A DNA stretch of 64,000 bases. Origin: Fluviicola sp. (GTDB taxonomy: Bacteria > Bacteroidota > Bacteroidia > Flavobacteriales_D > Crocinitomicaceae). Location of the stretch: the NCBI GenBank assembly GCA_002734085.1, contig NVXV01000004.1, forward strand, positions 138,122 to 202,121, read 5' to 3'. A program made the translations under genes and the position numbers. The notes under the pieces were generated by a model. It made no database searches, was not told the DNA's origin, and saw nothing but the letters and a program-made list of their open reading frames with translations. Below, piece by piece: positions 9,248-17,745 of the stretch. Every line of letters begins with the position of its first letter. Positions within the stretch are counted from its first letter, which is position 1.

Positions 9248-9889
9248 CTATATATGAATGAAAGAAAACTTTCTGGTATTATACTCCTCTTCAAATAGGT
9301 GAGGGTAATATTTTTTCATCTCTGCATTCATCAGCTCTACGGGAACATCATCAAAAGTACCATAAAAATGAGTGTACTCCATAAACTTCTGATCTCCTGA
9401 ATAGGCCTGAAACATTGCGTCTTTTTCTCCATTCCACTCTAGTGGTGGTACACCAGACATTCTACAAACCGTTTTATCAAAAGCAGGAGTTGTTTTCACC
9501 CATTTATCATTTAAAAGTACATCGACATATCCATGGAATACGATTTCTTCCGTTTTGAGCATTTTTGTAAGTTTTTCTACTCCAATATGGTTTACAACAA
9601 TGCCATACCCCAATCGAGTAGGAATACCAAGAGCTCTTAATGCAGAAGCTAATACAATTGATTTCTCAACACACCAAGCACGGTTTTTCTTCATAATAAC
9701 ACTTGCTTTTAAGAAATCAGGGGTAAGATTTAAATGATAGGGATCATAAAGGAAACGATCTCGTACATTATAATATAAATTCACGGCTTTTTCTTTATCA
9801 GACGAAAGAGCTAAATAAGGCTTTATTAATTCTTGAATAGCTTCTGAAGAATAATCTAAATGCTTTGTTTCCTTTAAATATTTTTTCAT
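9248..9889 (-). CDS. Transglutaminase-like cysteine peptidase-fold protein
   Basis: The start is the ATG at 9889 (MKKYLKETKHLDYSSEAIQE); the only longer start is TTG. This cytoplasmic protein of 213 residues carries the transglutaminase-like core. The triad appears as Cys in KNRAWCVEKSIVLASALRALGIPTRLGYG, His in VFHGYVDVLLNDKWVKTTPAFD, and Asp at the end of that string. Family members act as peptidases or amidases; the substrate is unknown here. Nothing around it suggests a partner. Confidence 0.9.
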   Translation of the reverse strand: MKKYLKETKHLDYSSEAIQELIKPYLALSSDKEKAVNLYYNVRDRFLYDPYHLNLTPDFLKASVIMKKNRAWCVEKSIVLASALRALGIPTRLGYGIVVNHIGVEKLTKMLKTEEIVFHGYVDVLLNDKWVKTTPAFDKTVCRMSGVPPLEWNGEKDAMFQAYSGDQKFMEYTHFYGTFDDVPVELMNAEMKKYYPHLFEEEYNTRKFSFIHI

Positions 9890-9977
9890 TTTTCTGGTTG
9901 TGTTACCCAAACAAGTCAATTCTATAAATTCTAATCATAGAAAAAATTACATTTTATCAAAACTAGACAAAGAATAA

Positions 9978-11393
9978 TTACTCTTTCATCACTTTAGATT
10001 GACAAACAAAATCAGTTTTTTGAATCCCTACTTTTGAGATGGCATCAAACCCTCCTTCAACTTCTGTAAAATTCCTATAACCTCTTGCTTGAAGAATACT
10101 TGAGGCAATCATACTCCTATATCCCCCTGCACAATGCACATAAAAATGTTCGTCTGGATTTATATCCTTCACCCATTTATTGATACTTGCTAGTGGTCTA
10201 TTATAAGCTTCTTCAACATGTTCTGCGGACCACTCTGATTCTTTTCGAATATCATAAACGATGTCTTTATCTACATTCAACCTACTTTTAAACTCTTCAG
10301 CCGAAATTCGATTAACTGTATCTATTTCTTTATTCTCACTTTTCCAAGCATCAAAACCGCCTTTCAAATAACCAGCTACATTATCAAAACCTACTCGAGA
10401 CAACCGGATAATAACTTCTTCTTCCGTTCCTTCTTCCGTCACTAAAAGAAGTGGTTGTTTGACATCTCCAATGAGTGCACCTACCCACGGAGCAAAATCA
10501 CCTTTGATACCAATATTAATTGACTGAGGTACAAATCCTTTATGAAATACAGCACTATCTCTAGTATCTAAAATTAGTGCGCCTGTGCTTTCTGCCGCGG
10601 TTTCGAACTCTTTTGGAGAAAGTGCTGTTAGACCTTGTTCAATAACACTATCCACATTCTTATATCCTTTTTTATTCATAGCTACATTGGCACCAAAATA
10701 AGCTGGTGGTGGAAGCAAACCGTCTGTGACAGCTTCAACAAATGCTGCTTTATCTGGTTGATTTAAAGCATAATTCGTTTTCTTTTGATTTCCTAAAGTA
10801 TCTACTGTGTCAGTTGACATATTTTTACCACAAGCAGAACCTGCTCCATGACCAGGATAAACAGTTACATCATCCGCTAACGGCATAATTTTGTTCATCA
10901 ATGAATCATACAAGTGACCTGCTAGTTCCTCCTGAGTCATACTCGTAGCTTTCTGAGCTAAATCAGGTCGGCCAACATCTCCTAGAAACAATGTATCTCC
11001 AGAGAAGATCGCGTAATCTTTACCGTTTTCATTAATCAACAAGTATGTGGTTGATTCCATTGTGTGTCCCGGAGTATGCAGCACTTTAATTTTGACATTA
11101 CCAATTTCAAATACCTGTTCATCTTTGGCAACGATACAATCAAATTCAGGCTGTGCATTTGGACCATAAACAATATCTGCTCCTGTTGCTTTACCTAAAT
11201 CCACGTGACCTGATACGAAGTCTGCATGGAAATGAGTTTCGAAGATGTATTTTAGCTTTACACCATCTTTATCTAATTTATCTAAATAAGGTTTTACTTC
11301 ACGCAACGGATCAATGATTGCTGCCTCTCCGTTACTAGTTATATAGTAAGCACCCTGTGCTAAACATCCTGTATAAATTTGTTCTACGTTCAT
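9978..11393 (-). CDS. CstB-like persulfide dioxygenase with two rhodanese domains
   Basis: This 471-residue fusion starts with an ETHE1-type metallo-beta-lactamase fold: HFHADFVSGH gives His54, His56, Asp58 and His63, followed by HTPGHT, SGDTLFLGDVGRPDL and YPGHGAGSACG. About residues 265-355 are a rhodanese homology domain lacking the catalytic Cys (LLLVTEEGTEEE), and 370-465 are an active-type rhodanese with Cys in HCAGGYRSM. This order (dioxygenase, pseudo-rhodanese, rhodanese) is that of staphylococcal CstB, which oxidises low-molecular-weight persulfides and yields thiosulfate. It probably detoxifies sulfide-derived persulfides in the cytoplasm. No CstR-like regulator is adjacent. Confidence 0.92.
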   Translation of the reverse strand: MNVEQIYTGCLAQGAYYITSNGEAAIIDPLREVKPYLDKLDKDGVKLKYIFETHFHADFVSGHVDLGKATGADIVYGPNAQPEFDCIVAKDEQVFEIGNVKIKVLHTPGHTMESTTYLLINENGKDYAIFSGDTLFLGDVGRPDLAQKATSMTQEELAGHLYDSLMNKIMPLADDVTVYPGHGAGSACGKNMSTDTVDTLGNQKKTNYALNQPDKAAFVEAVTDGLLPPPAYFGANVAMNKKGYKNVDSVIEQGLTALSPKEFETAAESTGALILDTRDSAVFHKGFVPQSINIGIKGDFAPWVGALIGDVKQPLLLVTEEGTEEEVIIRLSRVGFDNVAGYLKGGFDAWKSENKEIDTVNRISAEEFKSRLNVDKDIVYDIRKESEWSAEHVEEAYNRPLASINKWVKDINPDEHFYVHCAGGYRSMIASSILQARGYRNFTEVEGGFDAISKVGIQKTDFVCQSKVMKE

Positions 11394-11500
11394 ATTTTTA
11401 ATCTTTTATCATTTACCATTGCAAAAATCGGAAATTACTCTTGAGTTTACAGCTACTATTGTTACATTGATAGCTATCCAGTACTAACCATTCCGATTAA

Positions 11501-12085
11501 TTAATGCCTAGGCCTACAATTTATCCATAATTCCATTCCAAATCTTGGTTCCACTGAATTTTGAGCTGTTTCGAATTCATCCAGTTCAAATCTCTCTGTA
11601 AATAACTTTTCATACTCATCTTTACTTCCCCCAAAAGGAGGTCCCCCCTCAAAATACCGATCAAAAAGGAGTCCTACTAATTTACCATTTTGGTTTAAGA
11701 GTCCATTCATTTTTTTCACATAATTCCTACGATTAGAAGGATCAATTGCACAAAAGAAAGTTTGTTCAATAATTAAATCATATTTTCCTTTGTGATTGAA
11801 AAAATCACTTTGTAGGATTCGAACGTTAGAGTTATTTTTCCATTTACCTTTTAATTTCTCCACTAGCCTTGGAGCAATATCAATAATTGTAATATTCTTA
11901 AACCCTTTTTTTAATAAATAGTCTGCTTCATAAGCATTCCCAGCACCAGGAATTAAAATCTTGGTGCTTTTATTTTCAAGCTGATCTATGTATGCTTTGA
12001 TTGGAGGAGATACTTGCCCTAAATCCCACCCTGTTTGATTGTTTATATATTTATCATTCCAAAAATCTTGGTCCAATGCTTTCAT
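11501..12085 (-). CDS. TPMT-like SAM-dependent methyltransferase
   Basis: This 194-residue class I methyltransferase begins FWNDKYINNQTGWDLGQVSPP, the typical opening of the thiopurine S-methyltransferase family. Motif I is ILIPGAGNAYEADYLLKKG, motif II is ITIIDIAP, and YDLIIEQTFFCAIDPSNRRNYV matches the EQTFFCAL region of bacterial TPMT-like enzymes. LLFDRYFEGGPPFGGSKDEY completes the core. Its substrate (thiol, selenide or tellurite) cannot be inferred. It is 107 bp upstream of the CstB-like gene on the same strand, so a shared thiol or sulfur role is possible but not shown. Confidence 0.9.
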   Translation of the reverse strand: MKALDQDFWNDKYINNQTGWDLGQVSPPIKAYIDQLENKSTKILIPGAGNAYEADYLLKKGFKNITIIDIAPRLVEKLKGKWKNNSNVRILQSDFFNHKGKYDLIIEQTFFCAIDPSNRRNYVKKMNGLLNQNGKLVGLLFDRYFEGGPPFGGSKDEYEKLFTERFELDEFETAQNSVEPRFGMELWINCRPRH

Positions 12086-12219
12086 AAGACCAAAATTAAG
12101 ATAAATCTCGTTGTTGGATAGTCTTTTTATTGTTTAATAAACTCGATCGTTTTCATTTAAAATCCTTACTCAATAATCAAATAAAACAATACAGAAGCTA
12201 AGTAATAGACTATGTCTAG

Positions 12220-12879
12220 TTAAAATGATTTAAATATTCCAAGTTGAAACTGTGGTCTATAGATTTGTTGATAGATTTGAGCCATTGCACCAACATCAAC
12301 TCTAAAACTGTCACTTATTTGAAAACCAAAAGCCCCGTAAAGACGATTTCTATCGAAAAGCAACCCCTGACCGTTTATGAAAATCTCATTGTATGTTGAA
12401 AAATAGAAAGTATTTTTTACCAGACTCTTATTATTAATAGCTACTCTTAAATTTAAAAAATAGCGAAATCTTACCTTGAAATTATCTTTCAAAAAGCGCT
12501 CCTCTAAACGATAACGGTGGGAAAAGTAGAACCTTCCAAATCTTTGCTTGGTAATAAACTGTTGGTAGATTCGGTGTTCATTAAAATGATTTTCTAAGTC
12601 TTGGTCTTCCAGCCCCAGTACTCCCGATCTTATGAAAGCGTATCCTAGGAGCAAATTATTATTTTTCTCAGATAAATTATAGCCAATTCCTCCACGCAGC
12701 ATCAACTGCTCCATATCTGTTACAGCATTATAGCTACGGTATTGGATATCATTTTGAATTTGCCAATTTTCTCCAAGATTAACGGTATTAAAAGACATAT
12801 ACCAAGCTCCAAAATCAGATTGTGACCGAATCAAAGCAACAAAAAAGAATGAAATTAGAAGTAAATATATTTTATTCAT
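12220..12879 (-). CDS. DUF2490 outer-membrane beta-barrel protein
   Basis: This 219-residue protein has an N-terminal signal peptide (MNKIYLLLISFFFVALIRSQ, cleavage near residue 19) and then alternating amphipathic strands such as WQIQNDIQYRSYNAVTDMEQ and FYFSHRYRLEERFLKDNFKVR. It ends in an aromatic residue (GIFKSF), as usual for outer-membrane barrels. The pattern is that of DUF2490 proteins, common in Bacteroidota and of unknown function. It is divergent from ybjQ. Confidence 0.85.
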   Translation of the reverse strand: MNKIYLLLISFFFVALIRSQSDFGAWYMSFNTVNLGENWQIQNDIQYRSYNAVTDMEQLMLRGGIGYNLSEKNNNLLLGYAFIRSGVLGLEDQDLENHFNEHRIYQQFITKQRFGRFYFSHRYRLEERFLKDNFKVRFRYFLNLRVAINNKSLVKNTFYFSTYNEIFINGQGLLFDRNRLYGAFGFQISDSFRVDVGAMAQIYQQIYRPQFQLGIFKSF

Positions 12880-12979
12880 AAAATTAAAATAGATTAGAGA
12901 TCGTAAAAAGAATCAATAATTCAGACGTTCAATTGCTCAAAAAGAACAAATAATTCTTAAATTCGGTACAAAAATATAA

Positions 12980-13297
12980 ATGATAATTACAACGACAGAA
13001 GATATTCCAAAAAAAGAAATAGAAGAAGTGCTAGGCATTGTACGAGGAAGTACAGTTAGAGCCCGTAGTTTTGGGAGAGATATATTTGCGGGACTAAAAA
13101 ACCTAGTAGGAGGGGAAATCAGTGAATACACTAAACTTCAAGCTCAATCTAGGGAAGAAGCTCTTAAAAGAATGATAGATGATGCCTCGCGATTAGGAGC
13201 AAATGCTGTTGTGAATGTTAGATTCTCTACGTCGACAATTATGCAGGGTGCCTCAGAAATACTAGCGTATGGCACGGCTGTAAAGTTCAAAGAATAG
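12980..13297 (+). CDS. YbjQ/UPF0145 family protein
   Basis: This 105-residue protein matches the YbjQ family (heavy-metal-binding-domain-like pentamer). It contains IVRGSTVRARSFGRDIFAGLKNLVGGEISEYTKL, then SREEALKRMIDDASRLGANAVVNVRFSTS at the usual spacing and length. Function is unknown; a metal role is only a family name. The next small membrane-protein gene starts 18 nt after it on the same strand. Confidence 0.95.
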   Translation: MIITTTEDIPKKEIEEVLGIVRGSTVRARSFGRDIFAGLKNLVGGEISEYTKLQAQSREEALKRMIDDASRLGANAVVNVRFSTSTIMQGASEILAYGTAVKFKE

Positions 13298-13315
13298 AAT
13301 CTAAAGACAAATGAT

Positions 13316-13453
13316 ATGATGGGGTTTTTAGCAATTGCATTAATTATTTTAATAAGTTTGGTAGCAACACTGATGCTAGCAGCAATAATCTACGTTATTG
13401 TCAAACGAGTTCAGGATAAAGAAGCTGAAAACTTTGAAAAAAGGGATAATTAG
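13316..13453 (+). CDS. Small single-pass membrane protein (45 residues)
   Basis: The ATG at 13316 opens a 45-codon frame ending in TAG at 13451-13453. The product has a hydrophobic stretch (about residues 4-29, with ALIILISLVATLMLAAIIYV) followed by a charged tail VKRVQDKEAENFEKRDN. It follows ybjQ by 18 nt and overlaps the convergent FadL-like gene by 4 nt. The composition strongly resembles a real small membrane protein; a functional tie to YbjQ is inferred from position only. Confidence 0.65.
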   Translation: MMGFLAIALIILISLVATLMLAAIIYVIVKRVQDKEAENFEKRDN

Positions 13454-14859
13454 ATCTTTTCCTTTTGACCAACTACAATTTCTAGTAATAGTTTAAAGGA
13501 ATTTGATGTTGTTTTTATTCCATTTTCCGTCGCACCAACTATATTTAATGGTGCTGTTCCATACTCCACCCCAACCGTATATCGTTTATTGCTTTTTGTC
13601 ACATGAACTATTCCAAGAGAGAAATGCATAAGGTTCCATTTACTCGATTCTACACGCATTGCATTTGTTTGAATTTGTGGAACTTCATTATATAGGAAGT
13701 CTGTTCGCGAACCTAAATAAAGTTGCCACCGATCTGTAAGTACAGTTTCGAATCCAAAACCAATGTTTGTTCTCGCATGTGTCTTCTCAGTAAGAGATAA
13801 AAAGTTTTGACCTCCAAGTACTTCATTTTCTAAATCATCCTCTGAAAATGCATCGGGATAAATACTTGGTTTTTCATCTACATCAAAAATATAATATCTT
13901 TTTCCACCGAAAAATGTCTCATTTGAAAAATGAAACCAAGATTTTGTTCCAGCCTGCCAACTAACTCCCATGGCCAAAGAACCAAATTCTTTGTGCGTCA
14001 CTTTAAACCCATCAACCCGGTCAACGATTTTCACATCAATATCTACTGCGTCACTTATTTCATGAAAGTTGATATAAGAGATTTCACGAAAAGCATTCCC
14101 CCTTCCCATCATATTAAAGGAAGGTGTGGTCAAGGCTAAACCAAATTTAAAACTTTCAAAATTTGCAGCAATTGAAGGTTTAAAAACACCTTTCACATTA
14201 AAGTAATTAAAGCTTTGTACATTTGAATACTCATAAACTTGTGATCCCGAAAAATCTTGAGGTAAAACTGTTATTCCATAGTTATTGGAATATTTTACAT
14301 CCCTGTAAATACCAAAATGTGACAGTCCGATAGAGTAATGATCAGATAGTTCATAGGATATTGATACTCCAGCCCAGTACTCCATTAAATTATGTTGAAG
14401 ATTATAGGAGTTAACCCAACGTTCTGGTCCATCAAACTGAGATAAAAGTTCATCATCTTCCTCGTGCAAAAAATCAAACTTTTGGTTCATTGCTCTACGG
14501 GCAATTACGGTATAGCCAAATCTAATGCGTTTGTGCTTTTCCAATTCTAATACTCCTGCTATAAGATTAGGCATCATACTAAAGCCCCTTTCTTCTAAAT
14601 GCAAACCTTCACCAAGCGCATTCTCTATTTTCAGCATTCTAATACGATAAGCATTTACTGAAATAGAAAGAGAAGGATCTCCAACATAAGACATTGCAGC
14701 AGCATTATAATATGCCGTGGCATTATCGCCTAATCCAGCAGTCGCAGCCCCTCCAAGGAGCGATGCTCGTGCGCCAAAATGTTCAGACCAATGGTGGTAA
14801 TCTTGAGCTCTAGCAAATCCTGCTAAAAACAAGGAAATCATTATAGTTAAAGTTTTCAT
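13450..14859 (-). CDS. OmpP1/FadL-family outer-membrane transporter
   Basis: This 469-residue protein has a signal peptide (MKTLTIMISLFLAGFARAQ) and the FadL/Toluene_X N-terminal pattern ARASLLGGAATAGLGDNATAYYNAAAMSYV, which forms the plug and hatch region. Repeated amphipathic strands to the end (FKLLLEIVVGQ) fit a 14-strand barrel. FadL proteins pass hydrophobic compounds through the outer membrane. No fatty-acid genes adjoin it, so the substrate is open. Confidence 0.85.
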   Translation of the reverse strand: MKTLTIMISLFLAGFARAQDYHHWSEHFGARASLLGGAATAGLGDNATAYYNAAAMSYVGDPSLSISVNAYRIRMLKIENALGEGLHLEERGFSMMPNLIAGVLELEKHKRIRFGYTVIARRAMNQKFDFLHEEDDELLSQFDGPERWVNSYNLQHNLMEYWAGVSISYELSDHYSIGLSHFGIYRDVKYSNNYGITVLPQDFSGSQVYEYSNVQSFNYFNVKGVFKPSIAANFESFKFGLALTTPSFNMMGRGNAFREISYINFHEISDAVDIDVKIVDRVDGFKVTHKEFGSLAMGVSWQAGTKSWFHFSNETFFGGKRYYIFDVDEKPSIYPDAFSEDDLENEVLGGQNFLSLTEKTHARTNIGFGFETVLTDRWQLYLGSRTDFLYNEVPQIQTNAMRVESSKWNLMHFSLGIVHVTKSNKRYTVGVEYGTAPLNIVGATENGIKTTSNSFKLLLEIVVGQKEKI

Positions 14860-14993
14860 AGTTCGAGAGTAGGGAACGAATTTAACATTAAATCTAAATC
14901 AATCAAAATGTTAAATTGATTTTGTTTCTTCTATTTTCAAAGGTTGAGTACTTTTTTAAAAACATCAAAGGTCGCAACTACAAATCGTCAAAT

Positions 14994-15032
14994 AAAAATG
15001 CACCGGTATTTTGAGTATAAAACACCGATGCA
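14994..15032 (-). terminator. Terminator-like hairpin after sodC
   Basis: TGCACCGGTATTTT (14999-15012) pairs imperfectly with AAAACACCGATGCA (15019-15032). On the minus strand the stem is followed by TTTTTATTT. It lies 26 nt after the sodC stop. Confidence 0.65.
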
Positions 15033-15057
15033 AAATTGTAAAAATTGGTTATATAAA

Positions 15058-15663
15058 TTACTTCTCGATGACTCCACATGCAACCCTTGCACCTGCAGCA
15101 CCAGAAGGCTGTGATTTAAAATCATCTGCTCCTGCATGGACTATGAACGACTTACCAATAATGTTCTTTGTTTCATCATCACACTCAAGGCACCATTTAT
15201 CCGTTTCAAATTCATAAGAAACTTCTCCTTGGTCATTAGCGACAAGATTACCTATGTCACCCATGTGGTATGCATCTTTACCCCATTTACCATGATCATG
15301 TCCTTTAGGATTCCAGTGACCTCCAGCGCTCTTTCCATCGTCTGCACTACAATCTCCATTTTCGTGAATGTGAATTGCATGTTTACCAGGCGCTAATCCA
15401 TTCATCTCCACTTTCATCTTAACTTTTCCGTCCTTTTCAACAAGATTTATATGACCTGCAGCAGTACTTCCGCTTTTGGCACTCATTGTTACCAACACTT
15501 TGCATTCTTCTTTCTCTTCCTTCTGATGATCTTCTTTAATCTCTTTTTTTACTTGTTCATCTTCAGGTCCTTTATTCATTGCTTGATCTTCTCCGTCATT
15601 TTTACATGCAAAAAGCATCATTGCTGCTAATCCGCTCAATAAAATTGTTTGAATCTTTCTCAT
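15058..15663 (-). CDS. sodC: Cu/Zn superoxide dismutase, lipoprotein
   Basis: This 201-residue protein has a lipoprotein signal (SGLAAMMLFACKN, lipid Cys about residue 20), then an acidic and Lys-rich linker to about residue 52, then a full Cu/Zn-SOD domain. Copper ligands appear in HAIHIHENGDC, the zinc loop in GGHWNPKGHDHGKWG and HMGDIGN, and the last copper His in FIVHAGADDF. GAAGARVACGVI closes the disulfide-bonded end. It should remove periplasmic or surface superoxide. The charged linker may span from the membrane anchor. Confidence 0.96.
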   Translation of the reverse strand: MRKIQTILLSGLAAMMLFACKNDGEDQAMNKGPEDEQVKKEIKEDHQKEEKEECKVLVTMSAKSGSTAAGHINLVEKDGKVKMKVEMNGLAPGKHAIHIHENGDCSADDGKSAGGHWNPKGHDHGKWGKDAYHMGDIGNLVANDQGEVSYEFETDKWCLECDDETKNIIGKSFIVHAGADDFKSQPSGAAGARVACGVIEK

Positions 15664-15773
15664 AATTATAATTTTTATTTGAATTATTAAAATTGTAACG
15701 TTCTATGTTGTTTGATCTTACGCTACACGCTTAAAATAATTAATAAATTGTGGAATGTCAAGTTCAACAAGGT

Positions 15774-16319
15774 TTACTTGTTCAATTCACCTTTAAGCCT
15801 CTCTATGTCCAACTCTTTTAACAGGATAAGTATATTCGGAAACCATTTTTGGTGATAACCATATTGAGCTGAAAGAAACTCTTGAATTGCATCTTCTTTT
15901 GACCACTCTTGAAAAACCATACGGTATGCAGCAACAACAGCTCCCGTTCGATCAGATCCATGTAAACAATGAACTAGGGCAGGCTTTTCAGAGTCGCGAA
16001 TTACTCTAAGTGATTCAACTATATCATTATGAGACATTTTCCAGGAGTTTATCCTAACCCTTTTAAGTGTTGTCCCACTTCGTTTCGCCTTTGATTTGTC
16101 GCTAACTCTATTTCTCAAACTTAACACGGTTTCAATTCTCAAACTATCAATTACTTCAAATCCTTTTCGAGAAGGTTGTTCAGAACGGTATAGTTCATGG
16201 CTAACCATATACATGTTTTCAAATTCACAAGAAGAAACTTTCTTGGCCACCTCTGGTGTATTCGAAGGTAAAAACGTCAGAAAGAAAAAGTGCAAATAAA
16301 AAAATTTCAAAGCAATCAT
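15774..16319 (-). CDS. Exported dual-specificity/tyrosine phosphatase-like protein
   Basis: This 181-residue protein has a hydrophobic N-terminus (ALKFFYLHFFFLTFLPS) that looks like a signal peptide. The catalytic loop VHCLHGSDRTGAVVAAYRM is a full HCxxGxxRT signature of Cys-based phosphatases, and the upstream IETVLSLRNR matches DSP-type (DUF442/Siw14-like) folds. It probably removes phosphate from a protein or inositol-type substrate in the periplasm. It stands alone on the minus strand between sodC and pdhC. Confidence 0.87.
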   Translation of the reverse strand: MIALKFFYLHFFFLTFLPSNTPEVAKKVSSCEFENMYMVSHELYRSEQPSRKGFEVIDSLRIETVLSLRNRVSDKSKAKRSGTTLKRVRINSWKMSHNDIVESLRVIRDSEKPALVHCLHGSDRTGAVVAAYRMVFQEWSKEDAIQEFLSAQYGYHQKWFPNILILLKELDIERLKGELNK

Positions 16320-16339
16320 GATTAAAAATTAATTCCACA

Positions 16340-16373
16340 TAAAAAAAGGGAATAACTACTAAAGTCATTCCCT
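16340..16373 (-). terminator. Rho-independent terminator of the pdh operon
   Basis: AGGGAAT (16347-16353) pairs with ATTCCCT (16367-16373). On the minus strand the stem is followed by a run of T (16341-16347 are A on +). It is 21 nt after the pdhC stop. Confidence 0.82.
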
Positions 16374-16393
16374 CATAATAATTCCTTATTCAA

Positions 16394-17734
16394 TTAAACT
16401 ATCATCAACATAGGGTTCTCCATGTATGATTTAAAAGTATTCAAAAATTCAGAACCTGTAACACCGTCTACAACTCTGTGGTCGCAAGAAAGAGTTACTT
16501 TCATTACATTCCCTGGAACAACTTGACCGTCTTTTACTACAGGTACTTGTTTGATTCCACCAATTGCCATAATACAGCTATCTGGGGGATTAATAATTGC
16601 GGTAAATTCTTCTATTCCATACATACCCAGATTCGAAATTGTAAATGTATTTCCTTCCCAATCTTGAGGCTGTAGTTTTTTGTCTTTTGCTTTTTGAGCA
16701 AACTCTTTTACTTCTGCTCCAATTGCCATTAAGCCTTTTGAGTCTGCAAAACGTACAACGGGTACCAACAATCCTTCTTCTACCGCTACCGCTACCCCAA
16801 TATGGACATGATCATTTCGTCGGATTTTATCCCCCATCCATGCGCTGTTTACAGCTGGATGTTTTCTTAGCGCAACTGCAGATGCTTTAATCACCATATC
16901 GTTGAATGAAATTTTAATTCCATCCTGAGCATTAACCGCTTTTCTGGCAGCGATAGCATTATCCATATCGATATCTAAAGTAAGATAGAAATGTGGCGCA
17001 GTAAATTTACTTTCAGCTAATCGTTTAGCAATCGTTTTTCTCATTTGCGATACATTCTCCTCTGAATATGACTCCTCCATAGCTGCTCCTCTTGTTATTG
17101 CAGGAGCTTGAGTAGAACCCTCTGGACGATCATAAGGAACATAGTTCTCTATATCACGCATTACAATTCTTCCATTTTCACCAGTTCCCTTTACATTGGC
17201 TAAGTCAATATCTTTCTCTTTAGCCATTTTCTTAGCTAATGGAGAGGCGAAAATTCTACTACCATCATTTGTAGTTTTACTTTGCTGTTGTGGCGATGCT
17301 TTGCTATCAGAAGAAGATTTAGTTTCCTTCTTCTCATCTTTATCAGATTCAGAATCCTTCTCTTCTTTTTTCTTATCAGAGCTATCGTCTTCTTTTTTAT
17401 CTGACTTATCCTCTTCCTTATCTTTAGGCTTTGATTCTGATTCTTTCTCCTCACCGTTCTTTTCGTGTTCTTTCAGAATAGCTTCTACATCTTCACCTTC
17501 TTCTCCGATAATTGCTAGAATATCATTTACAGGAGCAGTAGCCCCTTTTTCAATTCCAACATGCAATAATTTACCATCGTAAAACGACTCAAACTCCATC
17601 GTTGCTTTATCCGTTTCAATTTCGGCAAGCAATTCACCAGACTCTACATCGTCGCCAACTTTTTTATGCCATTCTGCTACCACACCTTCAGTCATGGTGT
17701 CTGATAATTTCGGCATTAAAATAACTTCAGCCAT
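16394..17734 (-). CDS. pdhC: Pyruvate dehydrogenase E2, dihydrolipoamide acetyltransferase
   Basis: This 446-residue E2 subunit moves the acetyl group from E1 to CoA. It has one lipoyl domain (residues 1-78, lipoylated Lys43 in ETDKATMEFES), a long Glu/Lys/Asp/Ser linker (about 85-160), a peripheral subunit-binding domain (ASPLAKKMAKEKDIDLANVKG), and the catalytic core ending in the active-site SCDHRVVDGVTG. Only one lipoyl domain is present, where some relatives have two. It starts 11 nt after pdhA and is certainly co-transcribed. E1 beta (pdhB) is not in the window. Confidence 0.97.
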   Translation of the reverse strand: MAEVILMPKLSDTMTEGVVAEWHKKVGDDVESGELLAEIETDKATMEFESFYDGKLLHVGIEKGATAPVNDILAIIGEEGEDVEAILKEHEKNGEEKESESKPKDKEEDKSDKKEDDSSDKKKEEKDSESDKDEKKETKSSSDSKASPQQQSKTTNDGSRIFASPLAKKMAKEKDIDLANVKGTGENGRIVMRDIENYVPYDRPEGSTQAPAITRGAAMEESYSEENVSQMRKTIAKRLAESKFTAPHFYLTLDIDMDNAIAARKAVNAQDGIKISFNDMVIKASAVALRKHPAVNSAWMGDKIRRNDHVHIGVAVAVEEGLLVPVVRFADSKGLMAIGAEVKEFAQKAKDKKLQPQDWEGNTFTISNLGMYGIEEFTAIINPPDSCIMAIGGIKQVPVVKDGQVVPGNVMKVTLSCDHRVVDGVTGSEFLNTFKSYMENPMLMIV

Positions 17735-17745
17735 TTGATTTAATT

